A DNA stretch of 64,000 nucleotides, from positions 9,576,809-9,640,808 of the forward strand of contig CM043959.1 of NCBI GenBank assembly GCA_014529385.2, given 5' to 3'. The notes under the pieces are model-generated. The model did no database searches. It was given only the letters and a program-made list of their open reading frames with translations, and was not told the DNA's origin. How positions within the stretch are numbered: the first letter of the stretch is position 1; every line of letters begins with the position of its first letter. Shown here in pieces: positions 54,879 to 64,000 of this stretch. Source of the stretch: Adiantum capillus-veneris (Eukaryota > Streptophyta > Polypodiopsida > Polypodiales > Pteridaceae). A program made the translations under genes and the position numbers.

Positions 54879-56077
54879 TGTCACAGGAACCGAATAATAG
54901 AGATAGACAGCAAAAGGTAGAGAAAGAGATCTTTGTATTGATGAATCTTTGCAGACTTTTGATACAACAGAGGAGCAATTGAATATAGGCGCACTCCGTT
55001 GTAAGGAGCTCGAACCTCCTGACCACCCCCGAGCTTTAGTCTTCTTGAATGCAGCGTCTCACTCGCACTCGCACTCGCACTCGCACTCGCAGAAGAGGAG
55101 ATCTATGAATGATCCCCAAACGCACCACCCGTCATGCTTTTATCCTTCTTTTCCTCGAAAAGCTTGCACGATTTTCGCACCAAGTATACCTACGAGAATA
55201 ATATAAGAACGTGATCGCTAAGTGATCCGTGAAGGTTAGATTTTTATCATGACACTTTGCACAGATCCTGTTTCACACATTGATTTCTGCATCACCTACA
55301 AAATAGCCAAAAGAACATACTCGTGCAACCAATTCAACATGATAATAAAAGTAAACAAACATAATTATGTACCTTCATAATCTCAATTGCAATAGTCTAC
55401 CATGAAGAAACAAATCCACTTCTTGGTTGATAGCAGGGAGAGTTGTATGTTGTTGTATGTCTGTCTGTCCCTATGTATACTACACTGTTGCTGCCAAATC
55501 CACTTCTTGCTTGATAGCAGGGAGAGTTGTATGTTGTTGTATGTCTGTCTGTCCCTGTGTATACTACACTGCTGCTGCCTATTGTTTGTTTTCATCATAA
55601 CTTTTACAAACGAACTCAGAACAGAGCATTCCATGTACTGAAAACGACGGGAATAGGTCTGGTCTACAAGGTAACATGAGGAGAATTACAAAAAACGTCT
55701 TTCTTTGGCTGAAAATGCAACTTTTAGGTCGCGACTCATAGCATTTCTATTTTTGGGTCTCCACTACTTTTTCAACTTATTTTAAGCCTACCCATGCATT
55801 TTGAACTAAAAAACATAAATATAAAACATTGGTATTAATAAAAATCTCAATTTTACTGTTCATAGACAGACTATCTGTTATTCATTAATCTTTATCAAAT
55901 CCGTCTTTAGTATATTATTTCAAAAAAAGAATATATGTTCTCTCTTAATATCTCAACTCATTCATATAAGCTCTATTTAATAGACTATTCAACAATCTTT
56001 CAAATCGTACTAAACGAAAGATATGTCCTGCTACATTTTTTTCGACTTTAAGAACTTCAAAGATTAGTCCTATTACA
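54879..56077 (-). repeat. 3' LTR of element D
   Basis: 1199 bp. It contains a (TCGCAC)n run at 55060-55090, longer than in the other LTR, and an internal duplication of about 83 bp (55412-55577; unit AAATCCACTTCTTG-TTGATAGC). Confidence 0.9.
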
Positions 56078-56420
56078 TTCTCCCCTTATCAAAATTAATT
56101 CTGTCCTCAGAGTTGGAAAGAGAGAAAAATTCTCTTTGCAAAACACTAAGATCAACCCATGATGCATCGTCTACTGGATAGTTCTGCCACCTAACTAAAA
56201 CTTCCACAATGCCTCTATTTCTTAGATGTTTAACACGCCTATCTAGAACTAAGTCTGGTTCTACAGTCAATGTTCCGTCATCTTTCAACTTAGAGTTGTC
56301 CTCTAAAACATGATGCACATTAGGAACATACTTTTTCAATAAACTCACATAGAATACATGATGCACTTTAACATGAGAAGGCACTTCCAATTTGTAAGCT
56401 AATGAACCATTGCGCTTCAA
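56073..56420 (-). CDS. Integrase tail and chromodomain of element D
   Basis: A 115-codon frame whose stop lies just inside the LTR. It reads the conserved tail YKLEVPSHVKVHHVFYVSLL, then a chromodomain (DRRVKHLRNRGIVEVLVRW, QNYPVDDASWVDLSVL). An in-phase TGA just upstream (about 56439) separates it from the preceding pol segment. Confidence 0.8.
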   Translation of the reverse strand: MKRNGSLAYKLEVPSHVKVHHVFYVSLLKKYVPNVHHVLEDNSKLKDDGTLTVEPDLVLDRRVKHLRNRGIVEVLVRWQNYPVDDASWVDLSVLQREFFSLSNSEDRINFDKGRM

Positions 56421-56441
56421 AATTTCAAATGGCTCAGCAAA

Positions 56442-57415
56442 TCATGGAGACAATCTTCTATCATTTCCAAGAATCAAATGAGACTTCTCAGGAATAACCT
56501 TTAAAAAAACCATATCACCAGTTTCATACTCCACAACACGATGTTTCTTGTCATAATACAATTTATGTCTCTTTTGAGTTTCTCTAATATTCCCCCTAAT
56601 TTTGGCCAACTCGCTATCCATTTTCTCAAGCATCTCACGTGACAGTTCTACCTTATTGCTTGAATTAAGAAAATTAATAGGTGTGGGATAGTTGTAGCCA
56701 TACATTGCCTAGCAAACGGAGTCATCCTAATAGATGAATGATATGAACTGTTATATGCAAATTCAACTAAACGCAGATATTCATTCCAATTAGATTGGTT
56801 TTCATTGACATACATTTGTAACATATCTTCTAAAATACGATTCACTCTCTCCGTTTTCCCATCAGTTAGAGGATGAAAATAAGTAGACATGCGTAACTGG
56901 GTACCTATAGAGTCAAAAGTCACTCTCCAAAAATGAGAAGTTAACTTAGAATCTCTGTCAGACACTATACTCTTGGGCATGTCATGCAAACAAAATATCT
57001 CTTTCACAAACAATCGTGCAATGGTCAAAGCAGTATCAGTTATTTTTACAGGAAAGAAGTGAGCTTGTTTTGTGAGTCTATCTACCACCACAAAGATCGA
57101 ATCATACCCTCCACGAGTAGTAGGAAGTCTAATGATAAAGTCCATGGATATAGACTCCCACTTCTGTAAAGGAATGTCTAAGGGTTGAAGCTCACCAGGC
57201 ATCCTCTTATGCTCAATCTTAACTTGTTGACATTCAAAGAACTCACGCACATAATTCTTAACATCCAATTTCATACGTGGCCAAAAGAATGAGGTTTTAA
57301 TTTTCTCATATGTCTTATTTAACCCAGGATGACCAGAAAAAGGTGAATTATGACACTCATGCAGAATTTGACTCTTAAAAGAATAATTTGCAGGAATACA
57401 CAAGCGGTCATAATA
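56442..57415 (-). pseudogene. Integrase of element D
   Basis: Zinc module HECHNSPFSGHPG...FFECQQVK, in which the first Cys of the usual CxxC is replaced by Phe. The core has SMDFIIRLP, VSDRDSKLTS and DGKTERVNRI, giving the D, D and E residues. The frame is open 56648-57403, and a shift leads into 56442-56705. A TAG at 57416-57418 cuts it from RNase H in phase. Confidence 0.85.
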
Positions 57416-57862
57416 CTACAGATTTCCCTTATACAAGTGACATCTGTTTTCATACATCTCACCAATATTCTCACGCAAAAATTTCAAAATAGGCATATAA
57501 AAGGAATGAGTTTCAACTTTAGCATGTATCTCACCAATGAAATTGGACCGCACAACAGTCAACAAATTACACATGGACCTACGACTCAATGCATCTGCAA
57601 CTTTATTTTCTTTTCCACACAAATACTTTAAATCAAAATCATACTCAACCAGCAATTCAATCCATCTCCTTTGTCTATTGTTTAACAATGGCTGAGTGAA
57701 AATATACTTCAAACTTTGATGATCAGTACGCAATTCAAATTTGACACCAAGAAAAAGATGACGCCAATGTTTCAATGCATGAACAACAGCAAGCAATTCT
57801 AGATCATGTGTTGCATAGTTCAATTCATGTCGTCTTAATTTCCTAGACTCATATGCAACCAC
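57416..57862 (-). CDS. RNase H and connection of element D
   Basis: VAYESRKLRRHELNYATHDLE, FELRTDHQSLKYIFTQP and NKVADALSRR are the standard gypsy RNase H blocks. Its first catalytic Asp (VVSCDASGEQLG) is at the end of the RT frame (57849-58913). The two overlap by 14 bp in different frames, so one frameshift splits the domain. Confidence 0.85.
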   Translation of the reverse strand: MVAYESRKLRRHELNYATHDLELLAVVHALKHWRHLFLGVKFELRTDHQSLKYIFTQPLLNNRQRRWIELLVEYDFDLKYLCGKENKVADALSRRSMCNLLTVVRSNFIGEIHAKVETHSFYMPILKFLRENIGEMYENRCHLYKGNL

Positions 57863-58913
57863 TTCCTTCTTGTGTCAAAACACAACCTAATTGTTCACCA
57901 CTAGCGTCACAGGACACAACAAATGGTTTGCCCATCTTAGGAACTTTTAGAACACAATTTTCCGCTATTTTAGCCTTCAAGGTCTCAAAAGTAGTCTCAC
58001 AGCTAGAAGTCCCCACAAAACCCTTGTCTTTCTTGGTCAATTCGGTCAAGGGACTTGCTATCTTAGAGAGATATTTAATGTGTGCTCTCTCATATTGTGC
58101 TATACCCATATAGCTTCTTACATCTCTTACTAACATAGTCTTAACTTTATCAAGATCAATGTGAATCCCCTCTTTAGAAATCACTCTTCCCAAATACACA
58201 ATCTGATCCTTTGCAAAAGAACACTTACTTGCTTTGGCATACAATTTATGTTCACGAATAACCTCAAATGTTTGCTTTAAGTGCAATGCATGATCTTCTT
58301 CATTCTTAGAATACACAAAAATATCATCCAAGAATACCATAATGAAGTCATCAAAATATGGGTGGAAAATACTATTCAGTAAGCACATGAAAGTTGTTGG
58401 TGCATTAGTCAAACCAAAAGCAAGAAATGTAAATTCATAATGCCCATAACGTGTACGAAAAGCAATCTTTGGAATGTCCTTGGCCTTGATGCGGATTTGA
58501 TGGTAGCCAGAACGAAGGTCAATCTTCAAAATTATTGTGGCACCACTCAATTGTCTATACAATTCATCTATGTGAGGAAGAGGATATTTGTTCTTAATGG
58601 TCTGTTTTTTTAATCCCCTATAGTCAATGCATAACCTATATGTACCATCCTTTTTCTTTTGGAATAACATAGTACTACCCCAAGGAGATACACTAGGTTT
58701 AATAAAAGCCTTTTTCAAAAGATCACCAAGTTGTATCTTGAGCTCTTTAAGCTCATCAATATTGAACATGTATGGAGCCCTTGAATAAGGTGTTGCTCTT
58801 GGATATAGATCTATGGCATGGTCTACCGCTGTAGGCGGAGGCATACCAGGAAGATTGTCTGGAAACACATCCTTAAATTCATGTAAGAGATCCTCTACAA
58901 ATTTTGGATTCAT
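57849..58913 (-). CDS. Reverse transcriptase of element D
   Basis: A 354-codon frame, starting MNPKFVEDLLHEFKDVFPDN (the usual pre-RT block). RT motifs are SPWGSTMLFQKKKDGTYRLC, KIDLRSGYHQIRI, FGLTNAPTTFMCLL and the catalytic VFLDDIFVYSK. The thumb follows (YLGRVISKEGI), then the first strand of RNase H. No stop lies inside. The line is chromovirus-like, distinct from C2 by its primary sequence and LTR. Confidence 0.9.
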   Translation of the reverse strand: MNPKFVEDLLHEFKDVFPDNLPGMPPPTAVDHAIDLYPRATPYSRAPYMFNIDELKELKIQLGDLLKKAFIKPSVSPWGSTMLFQKKKDGTYRLCIDYRGLKKQTIKNKYPLPHIDELYRQLSGATIILKIDLRSGYHQIRIKAKDIPKIAFRTRYGHYEFTFLAFGLTNAPTTFMCLLNSIFHPYFDDFIMVFLDDIFVYSKNEEDHALHLKQTFEVIREHKLYAKASKCSFAKDQIVYLGRVISKEGIHIDLDKVKTMLVRDVRSYMGIAQYERAHIKYLSKIASPLTELTKKDKGFVGTSSCETTFETLKAKIAENCVLKVPKMGKPFVVSCDASGEQLGCVLTQEGSGCI

Positions 58914-59182
58914 CTCTTTCTATTTATTCCCAGATTCTTCTTTAATCTCATTAGCAAACACAAGCAACGTCTCACACTCTTATATAAGCCACCTTATCAA
59001 TTCCATGGCCAAAACTAGATTTAGAATCTCTTTCTTTCCACGAAGAGTGTGACTTATCATCATCAAATGATTAAAGATATATTTTTCTTTCTTAACAATC
59101 AATCAAAATATGATTTTCAATCATCTAATTGATACCAATGATAACATCATGCATATCAATGTTTATGACATAGAAATCATCT

Positions 59183-59973
59183 TTATGCTTCCGACTCTTC
59201 AAAAGGAAAAAAAAACAAATTTTCTCCTAACTCTTTCATGAAACTATTATTACCACTAGTTAAGTCCACAAGTCTTTTGACTTCTCGATTTAATTTCAAG
59301 TTTAATTTCTCAATCAATTTAAACGATAAGAAGCAATGAATACTATCCAAATCAATTAAGAAATTCAAATTTAAATCTCAACTTTTACGCATAAATTCCA
59401 TCAGAGAAGCTTTCAAAGGACGTATCAAGGACATAAAACATCACAAAGAAGGAGTAGATGACTTACCTTTATCGTACGCATCGCCAAAAGTCTCCAATTC
59501 AGCCATCTTGGTACATATTCAAAAGTCTAGTGGTCGTGTTCTCGATATTGAAAGTATAATCCAAATCTTTGAGTTCTTCAATCCACGCTTCTGAATCTTC
59601 GCATATCTTTCTTATTCCATCAAACTCTTTAAGCTTAGTCTTCATTAAGAATGATTTGGTTGTCGCTTTTCCCATATCGTCATCGTTTCTTTTTGGCGTT
59701 GACGACCTCTACGTCCACCATCATCATGTCCACCATCGCTAGGTGTCCGAGCGTCACCGGAATGATTATTGCTTCCTGGTGGTGTAGCATGGTTTTCGCC
59801 TTCGTGTTTGCCATCAAGTCCACATAGATATCAGGCTCTCGTGTTGCTTTGTCCCGCAGAGCTTCAGCACGCTCCCGATTTTCTTGTTCCAGATCTTCTC
59901 ATAGTCCTCAAATAAGGTCTTCTTGTTCCTTCATCCTCCTCTCGTATCCTTCTATGTCCAGAATCAAACGCTT
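59183..59973 (-). pseudogene. Protease and gag remnants of element D
   Basis: 59183-59368 resembles a retropepsin start (FLIDLDSIHCFLS), but the catalytic Asp-Ser/Thr-Gly is changed to Asp-Leu-Asp. Farther upstream, 59380-59973 has broken frames rich in charged residues and no gag core or zinc knuckle. The spacing is too short for a full gag, so an internal deletion is likely. Confidence 0.55.
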
Positions 59974-59985
59974 GCTCTGATACCA
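59974..59985 (-). other. Primer-binding site of element D (initiator tRNA-Met)
   Basis: Minus strand TGGTATCAGAGC, two bases inside the 5' LTR, the same site as in C2 and in the element at 25053. Confidence 0.9.
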
Positions 59986-59987
59986 CT

Positions 59988-61179
59988 TGTCACAGGAACC
60001 GAATAATAGAGATAGACAGCAAAAGGTAGATAAAGAGATCTTTGTATTGATGAATCTTTGTAGACTTTTGATACAACAGAGGAGAAATTGAATATAGGTG
60101 CACTCCGTTGTACGGACCGCGAACCTCTCGACCACCCTCGAGCTTCAGTCCGCTTGCATGCAGTGTCTCACTCTCACTCGCACTCGCACTCGCAGAAGAG
60201 GAGATCTGTGAATGATCCCCAAATGCACCACCCGTCATGCTTTTATCCTTCTTTTCCTTGAAAAGTCTGCATGATATCGCACCAAGTATACCTGCGAGAA
60301 TAATATAAGAACGTGATCGCTAAGCGATCCGTGAAGGTTAGATTTTTATCATGACACTTTGCACAGATCCTGTTTCACACATTGATTTCTGCATCGTCTA
60401 CAAAATAGCCAAAAGAACATACTCGTGTAACCAATTCAACATGATAATCAAAGTAAACAAACATAATTATGTAGCTTCATAATCTCAATTGCAATAGTCT
60501 ACCATGAAGAAACAAATCCACTTCTTGGTTGATAGCAGGGAGAGTTGTATGTTGTTGTATGTCTGTCTGTCCCTGTGTATACTACACTGCTGCTGCCAAA
60601 TCCACTTCTTGCTTGATAGCAGGGAGAGTTGTATCTTGTTGTATGTCTGCCTGTCCCTGTGTATACTACACTGCTGCTTCCTTGTGTTTGTTTTTATCAT
60701 AACTTTTACAAACGAACTCACAACAGAGCAATCCAGGTACTCAAAACGACGGGAATAGGTCTGGTCTACAAGACAACGTGGAGAGAATTATGAAAAACGT
60801 CTTTCTTTGGCTGAAAACGTAACTTTTAGGTAGCGACTCATAAAAGATCTATTTTTGGGTCTCCACTACGTTTTCAACTTATTTTAAGCCTACCCATGCA
60901 TTTTGAACTAAAACACATAAATATAAAACATTGATATTAATAAAAATCTCAATTTTACTGTTCATAGACAGACTATCTGTTATTCATTAATCTTTATCAA
61001 ATCCGTCTTTAGTGTATTATTTAAAAAAAAGAATATATATTCTCTCTTAATATTTCAACTCATTCATATAAGCTCTATTTAATAGACTATTCAACAATCT
61101 TTCAAATCGTGCTAAACGAAAGATATGCCCTACTACATTCTTTTCGACTTTAAGAACTTCAAAGATTAGTCCTATTACA
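59988..61179 (-). repeat. 5' LTR of element D
   Basis: 1192 bp, a close match to 54879-56077, including the 83-bp duplication (60514-60679). The hexanucleotide run is shorter here (about 60172-60195). Confidence 0.9.
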
Positions 61180-61184
61180 ATGAA

Positions 61185-62099
61185 AATCTAATCTTCCTTG
61201 AGTTTTGGAGGACCTAATATGCTATATATCATAGTATATGATGATGGTTGAGTTTCTCAATTGCTGAAGAATAGGATACATTTTAGTGTAGCAAGTGTAG
61301 CTTTCTCAACATTGCTAGTTTTTTAGGCCAATTGTGTGTATTTTCCAGGTAGTAACCATATCTAATTATAAACTATAAATTTGGCTAGATATTGAGTAGT
61401 TTCTATAAGATTCTAGAGGTCATAATGCTAAACCTAGTTTTTTCATGTTTGCTGTATTTAGCACTTCATCACTATCCCCAAGGTTCCACTTAGTAAGAGA
61501 TCCATTATTCTTTTGACATGCTCCATGGCCCCTTTTGGATCCAAATGCCTAAAGGAAACTAAGAAACCATGTAAATAGTATCTGTATTGAGCGAGACTAT
61601 AGAAACTGTGATGATAGGTCAGCAAAATGGCAAAAATGCTGCTTTTTTGTACCTATTTTTCTGCCCAAAAAACAAAAGTGAGGCAAAAATAACCATATAT
61701 TTTGACCACCAACCCATTGAAGTTAAAGGGGAATTTTATCTTATGTCCTAACAAAATCCCCACTCTTATTTATATGCAATCAACCATAGGAAATAACTGT
61801 TTTGGGAAAAATGCAATGGTCCATCACCTTAGAGGCTTGTTGTGACCAATACATGACAAATTTTACAATTTTTTCATTCTTTCCATACGCAGTAGTCTTC
61901 AAAATCTAAGCTCATGAAAGGATTTTTCAAAATGAGTGGATCTACTATGGTTTTAGAGTTTATTCCCAAAACCTTGAAAGGACCCTATTATGTCTTGTTA
62001 GGTTACCAAAATGGTGTTAAGTACTTGAAGTTGTGTTACCCTATCATAAACCACTCATTGAGGGGCTCCTCTTGGCTTCTTTGGATGTTTCCATAAAAG
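61185..62099. other. No clear gene; possible decayed integrase of element E
   Basis: AT-rich. Weak minus-strand reading after 61900 suggests the far end of element E pol, but stops are dense and no catalytic motif is visible. Confidence 0.3.
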
Positions 62100-62640
62100 C
62101 CCATCCTGTAAGAAAAATCCATAAGCCTTCTTACGCATTTGCTTAAAATCTTGTTCGATCCGGTCTTCCTGCTTCTCTAGTGTACTTAAATATTTCCCAA
62201 GCAGCAACCATTCACCTTCATATTTATCTTCTGCAAAAGATTGTAATGCAAACCATGCTTTTACATTCTTTGTGCAGTTTTGAAGAGGTAAAGAACCTCA
62301 AGCTCGCGTCTTCATTTTCGGAAATCATAGTTTCCTCATCCTCAAATTTGGCCCTGGACAACATATCAGCCACCAAATTATCCTTACCTGCAATGAAACT
62401 CATGATTTAATGACTTTACATATGCAATTAAATTTAGCATATCTATATCTATTGTAGAAAAACTTGTGATCATCCCAAGTAATGGCAAGCAATTTGTCTC
62501 CACTATTACAAAAGCACCAATAAAGTATACCTTGATGCATCTTAGGGCAGTTGCTACGCCCCAAAGTTCCCTTTTTACTTGCAAAAATGCTCTCTCCTAA
62601 GCACTTAATACTTTGGCACAAAATCTGCTAGCATACCTTT
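62100..62640 (-). pseudogene. RNase H end and start of integrase linker, element E
   Basis: 62384-62584 gives LWGVATALRCIKVYFIGAFV and VETNCLPLLGM; RNase H then closes with VADMLSRA (about 62340-62380) in another frame. 62100-62330 encodes remnants of the following linker. No intact frame. Confidence 0.65.
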
Positions 62641-62644
62641 TTCC

Positions 62645-63440
62645 CTACTCGTCATCTTGTCCAATAGCCCAACCAATACCTGTGGGACTCGTGTCAACCG
62701 TCACAATGATTGGCTTCTCGCTTTTGTAGTCTGCTTTCCTTAATGTAGAAGCCTCTTGTAAAATATTCTTCAGTTTACAAATAGCCTTTGATTGTTCTTC
62801 TTTCCAAACAAACTTTTGTCCCTTTTTGAGAAATTGGTATAACACCTCGGCAACATGTGAAAAATGGGGTAACCATATCAAGTAAAAAACACACGCACCT
62901 AAAAATCTTTGCACTTCTGTAATTGAATTGCATGTCTCTTTCATATTTTGAATAGAATCCACTTTGACAGGACTGGGTCTTCTACCAGATGGTCCACATA
63001 AGTGTCCCACAATCAAGACTTCTTTTACCCCAAACATAGACTTTTGGCATGAGAGTGTAAGGTTGGCCTCTTCAAGCCTTGATAATATCCTGGTTCAATC
63101 AACAATATGGTTAGCCACAAACTGTCTACACCCCCTCTTATATTTGGCTTCATCTTTTTCACCCTCTTCATACCCTTCTATCGGCACATCTTCAATAAAA
63201 AGCATGGTAACCTGAGGAATGAGATCCCGCAACACTTTATTCATCCCATTCATCATGATCATGTGAGAAAATAAATTGGTTGCACCCTATGGCAAGGTCC
63301 ACATTCTTACTAATCCTAAAGGAGTATGCATGGTTTTTAGATCCCTACTTTCCATAGCCAGTTGAAATTGATGATAGCCTGAATACAAGTCCCCTATAGA
63401 ATAGATAGCTCTACCTGCAAAGGCCTCTACAAATTCATCA
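62645..63440 (-). pseudogene. RT (palm to thumb) and RNase H start, element E
   Basis: Palm blocks SIGDLYSGYHQFQLAME and PLGLVRMWTLP lie at 63240-63440. The catalytic box reads LFIEDV, with Glu in place of the first Asp of the usual DD. 62645-63037 is open, with the thumb (LIVGHLCGPSGRRPS), the connection (EVQRFLGACVFYLIW) and the first RNase H strand (VTVDTSPTGIGWAI). The lineage differs from A, C and D. Confidence 0.8.
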
Positions 63441-63728
63441 GGGTGAAAGCATGTTAACCTGTCGCGCTTTTTACGCTAGTTAGCAGTTTCAAATTAGCAC
63501 ATCTTCGAAAAGTTGGGCGTTCGGTAAATTTTTTACAAATAATATCAAAATTTGTTGGAGGTTGTACATTTGGATTCCTTGTTTCAAGTGCTTTCTATTG
63601 ATATATCATATGTCATAGATCTTGGAGATGTAGCTCAAGTTATTGTACTAGTTAGCATATGTCAAAATTGTGCTAGTTAGCATTGTCCGGGACATGAAAA
63701 AGCATGACAAGTTAACATGCTTTCACCC
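63441..63728. mobile_element. MITE, family M2, inside RT of element E
   Basis: 288 bp with long terminal inverted repeats: GGGTGAAAGCATGTTAAC at both ends, extending to about 31 bp with three mismatches. Flanked by the 4-bp direct repeat ATCA (63437-63440 and 63729-63732). Leaving out the element and one repeat keeps the RT frame open across the junction, which supports these limits. CTAGTTAGCA occurs three times inside. No coding capacity. The 4-bp duplication does not fit common plant superfamilies, so I leave it unclassified. Confidence 0.85.
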
Positions 63729-64000
63729 ATCAACCATTGGACATGTTCCTATATTTGTGATAGTTACCTTGTTTACTAGCTGCATATCCTCTATAAACCT
63801 CAATATACCAATCTTCTTGGGAACCGTAAACCATCTGTAAGAGTAAGGAGCACAAGAGGGATCCAAAATGCCCATCTTAATCTTCTCATTTAACAAATCA
63901 ACCAACTTACGTAGATGAGCCTTTTGAACAGGAATAGGTTGTAAATTCCAAGACAAAGGCGAAACAGTAAATATTACCATGGGAGCTACAACACTAGGAT
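63729..64000 (-). pseudogene. RT N-terminal part, element E (runs off the window)
   Basis: Reads PVQKAHLRKLVDLLNEKIKM, GILDPSCAPYSYRWFTVPKK and ILRFIEDMQLVNKVT, the fingers of a gypsy RT. It continues beyond the right edge. The frame is interrupted on the other side by the MITE. Confidence 0.8.

Larger units (their letters stand above)
54879..61179 (-). mobile_element. Element D: chromodomain gypsy retrotransposon with target duplications
   Basis: 6301 bp, flanked by ATGAA (54874-54878 and 61180-61184). LTRs at 54879-56077 and 59988-61179. Primer site TGGTATCAGAGC on the minus strand at 59974-59985. Purine tract GATAAGGGGAGAA next to the 3' LTR (56078-56090). The order of domains is protease remnant, RT, RNase H, integrase, chromodomain. 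Most of gag is missing: only about 1 kb lies between the primer site and RT. Several stops and shifts disable it. Confidence 0.9.

Noticed and set aside
55402-55641. Hydrophobic ORF in the D LTR (also 60504-60758)
   Set aside because: The frame is open because of an 83-bp duplication in the LTR; it is read on both strands and has no start or domain support.
1-64000. tRNA or rRNA genes
   Set aside because: Only the short primer-binding sites resemble tRNA; no cloverleaf or rRNA sequence was recognised by eye.

Overview
This 64 kb window looks like repeat-rich nuclear DNA of a land plant. I found no intact host gene, rRNA, tRNA or CRISPR array. Nearly everything recognisable is an LTR retrotransposon, mostly Ty3/gypsy. 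Primer sites match plant initiator tRNA-Met (TGGTATCAGAGC) or tRNA-Asp (TGGCNCCNNTGCCGGGGA-like). Giant gag-pol elements, chromodomain elements and nested insertions suggest a large genome such as a fern or gymnosperm. That is an inference; the species cannot be read from the sequence.

Layout. (1) 1-18310, minus strand: element A, a giant (about 18 kb) decayed gypsy element of Tat/Ogre-like plan. In its own 5'->3' order it has a 5' LTR, a tRNA-Asp primer site, a leader with 24-nt palindromes, gag with an N-terminal extension, protease, RT, RNase H, two zinc-binding integrase modules, integrase core and tail, a second retropepsin-like ORF, a second palindrome array, a coiled-coil extra ORF, a polypurine tract and a 3' LTR. 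That 3' LTR runs straight into the primer site and leader of another copy, so the LTR is shared by two internal regions in tandem. (2) 18604-23895, plus: a decayed chromodomain gypsy copy (C1) with its 3' LTR. (3) 23902-43458, plus: LTR, primer site and leader of a second giant family (B1), then a gag fragment, then an integrase fragment. These may be pieces of one element split by later insertions: a 2.7 kb non-autonomous LTR element full of tandem repeats (25053-27719), a D-family LTR fragment (28898-29647) and chromodomain element C2 (31737-39684, minus).

(4) 43464-50936, minus: element F, structurally complete with 5-bp target duplications. It encodes gag-protease fused to an unfamiliar tail and lacks RT, RNase H and integrase. 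(5) 52640-54756, minus: the 3' end of a B-family element (B2), whose extra ORF is homologous to that of element A. (6) 54879-61179, minus: element D, a chromodomain gypsy element with 5-bp target duplications and a decayed pol. (7) 62100-64000, minus: pol of another gypsy lineage (E), running off the right edge and split by a MITE.

Three copies of one MITE family (about 218-247 bp, 8-bp target duplications) lie in A, in the C1 LTR and near 52.3 kb. A different MITE (288 bp, 4-bp target duplication) sits in E. Most coding regions carry stops and frameshifts. The best-preserved reading frames are F gag-protease, C2 RT-integrase, D RT and the retropepsin ORF at 7044-7865. The most unusual signals are the regularly spaced palindromes in the leaders of two giant families, the post-integrase retropepsin, the doubled integrase zinc module, and the extra ORF shared by families A and B.
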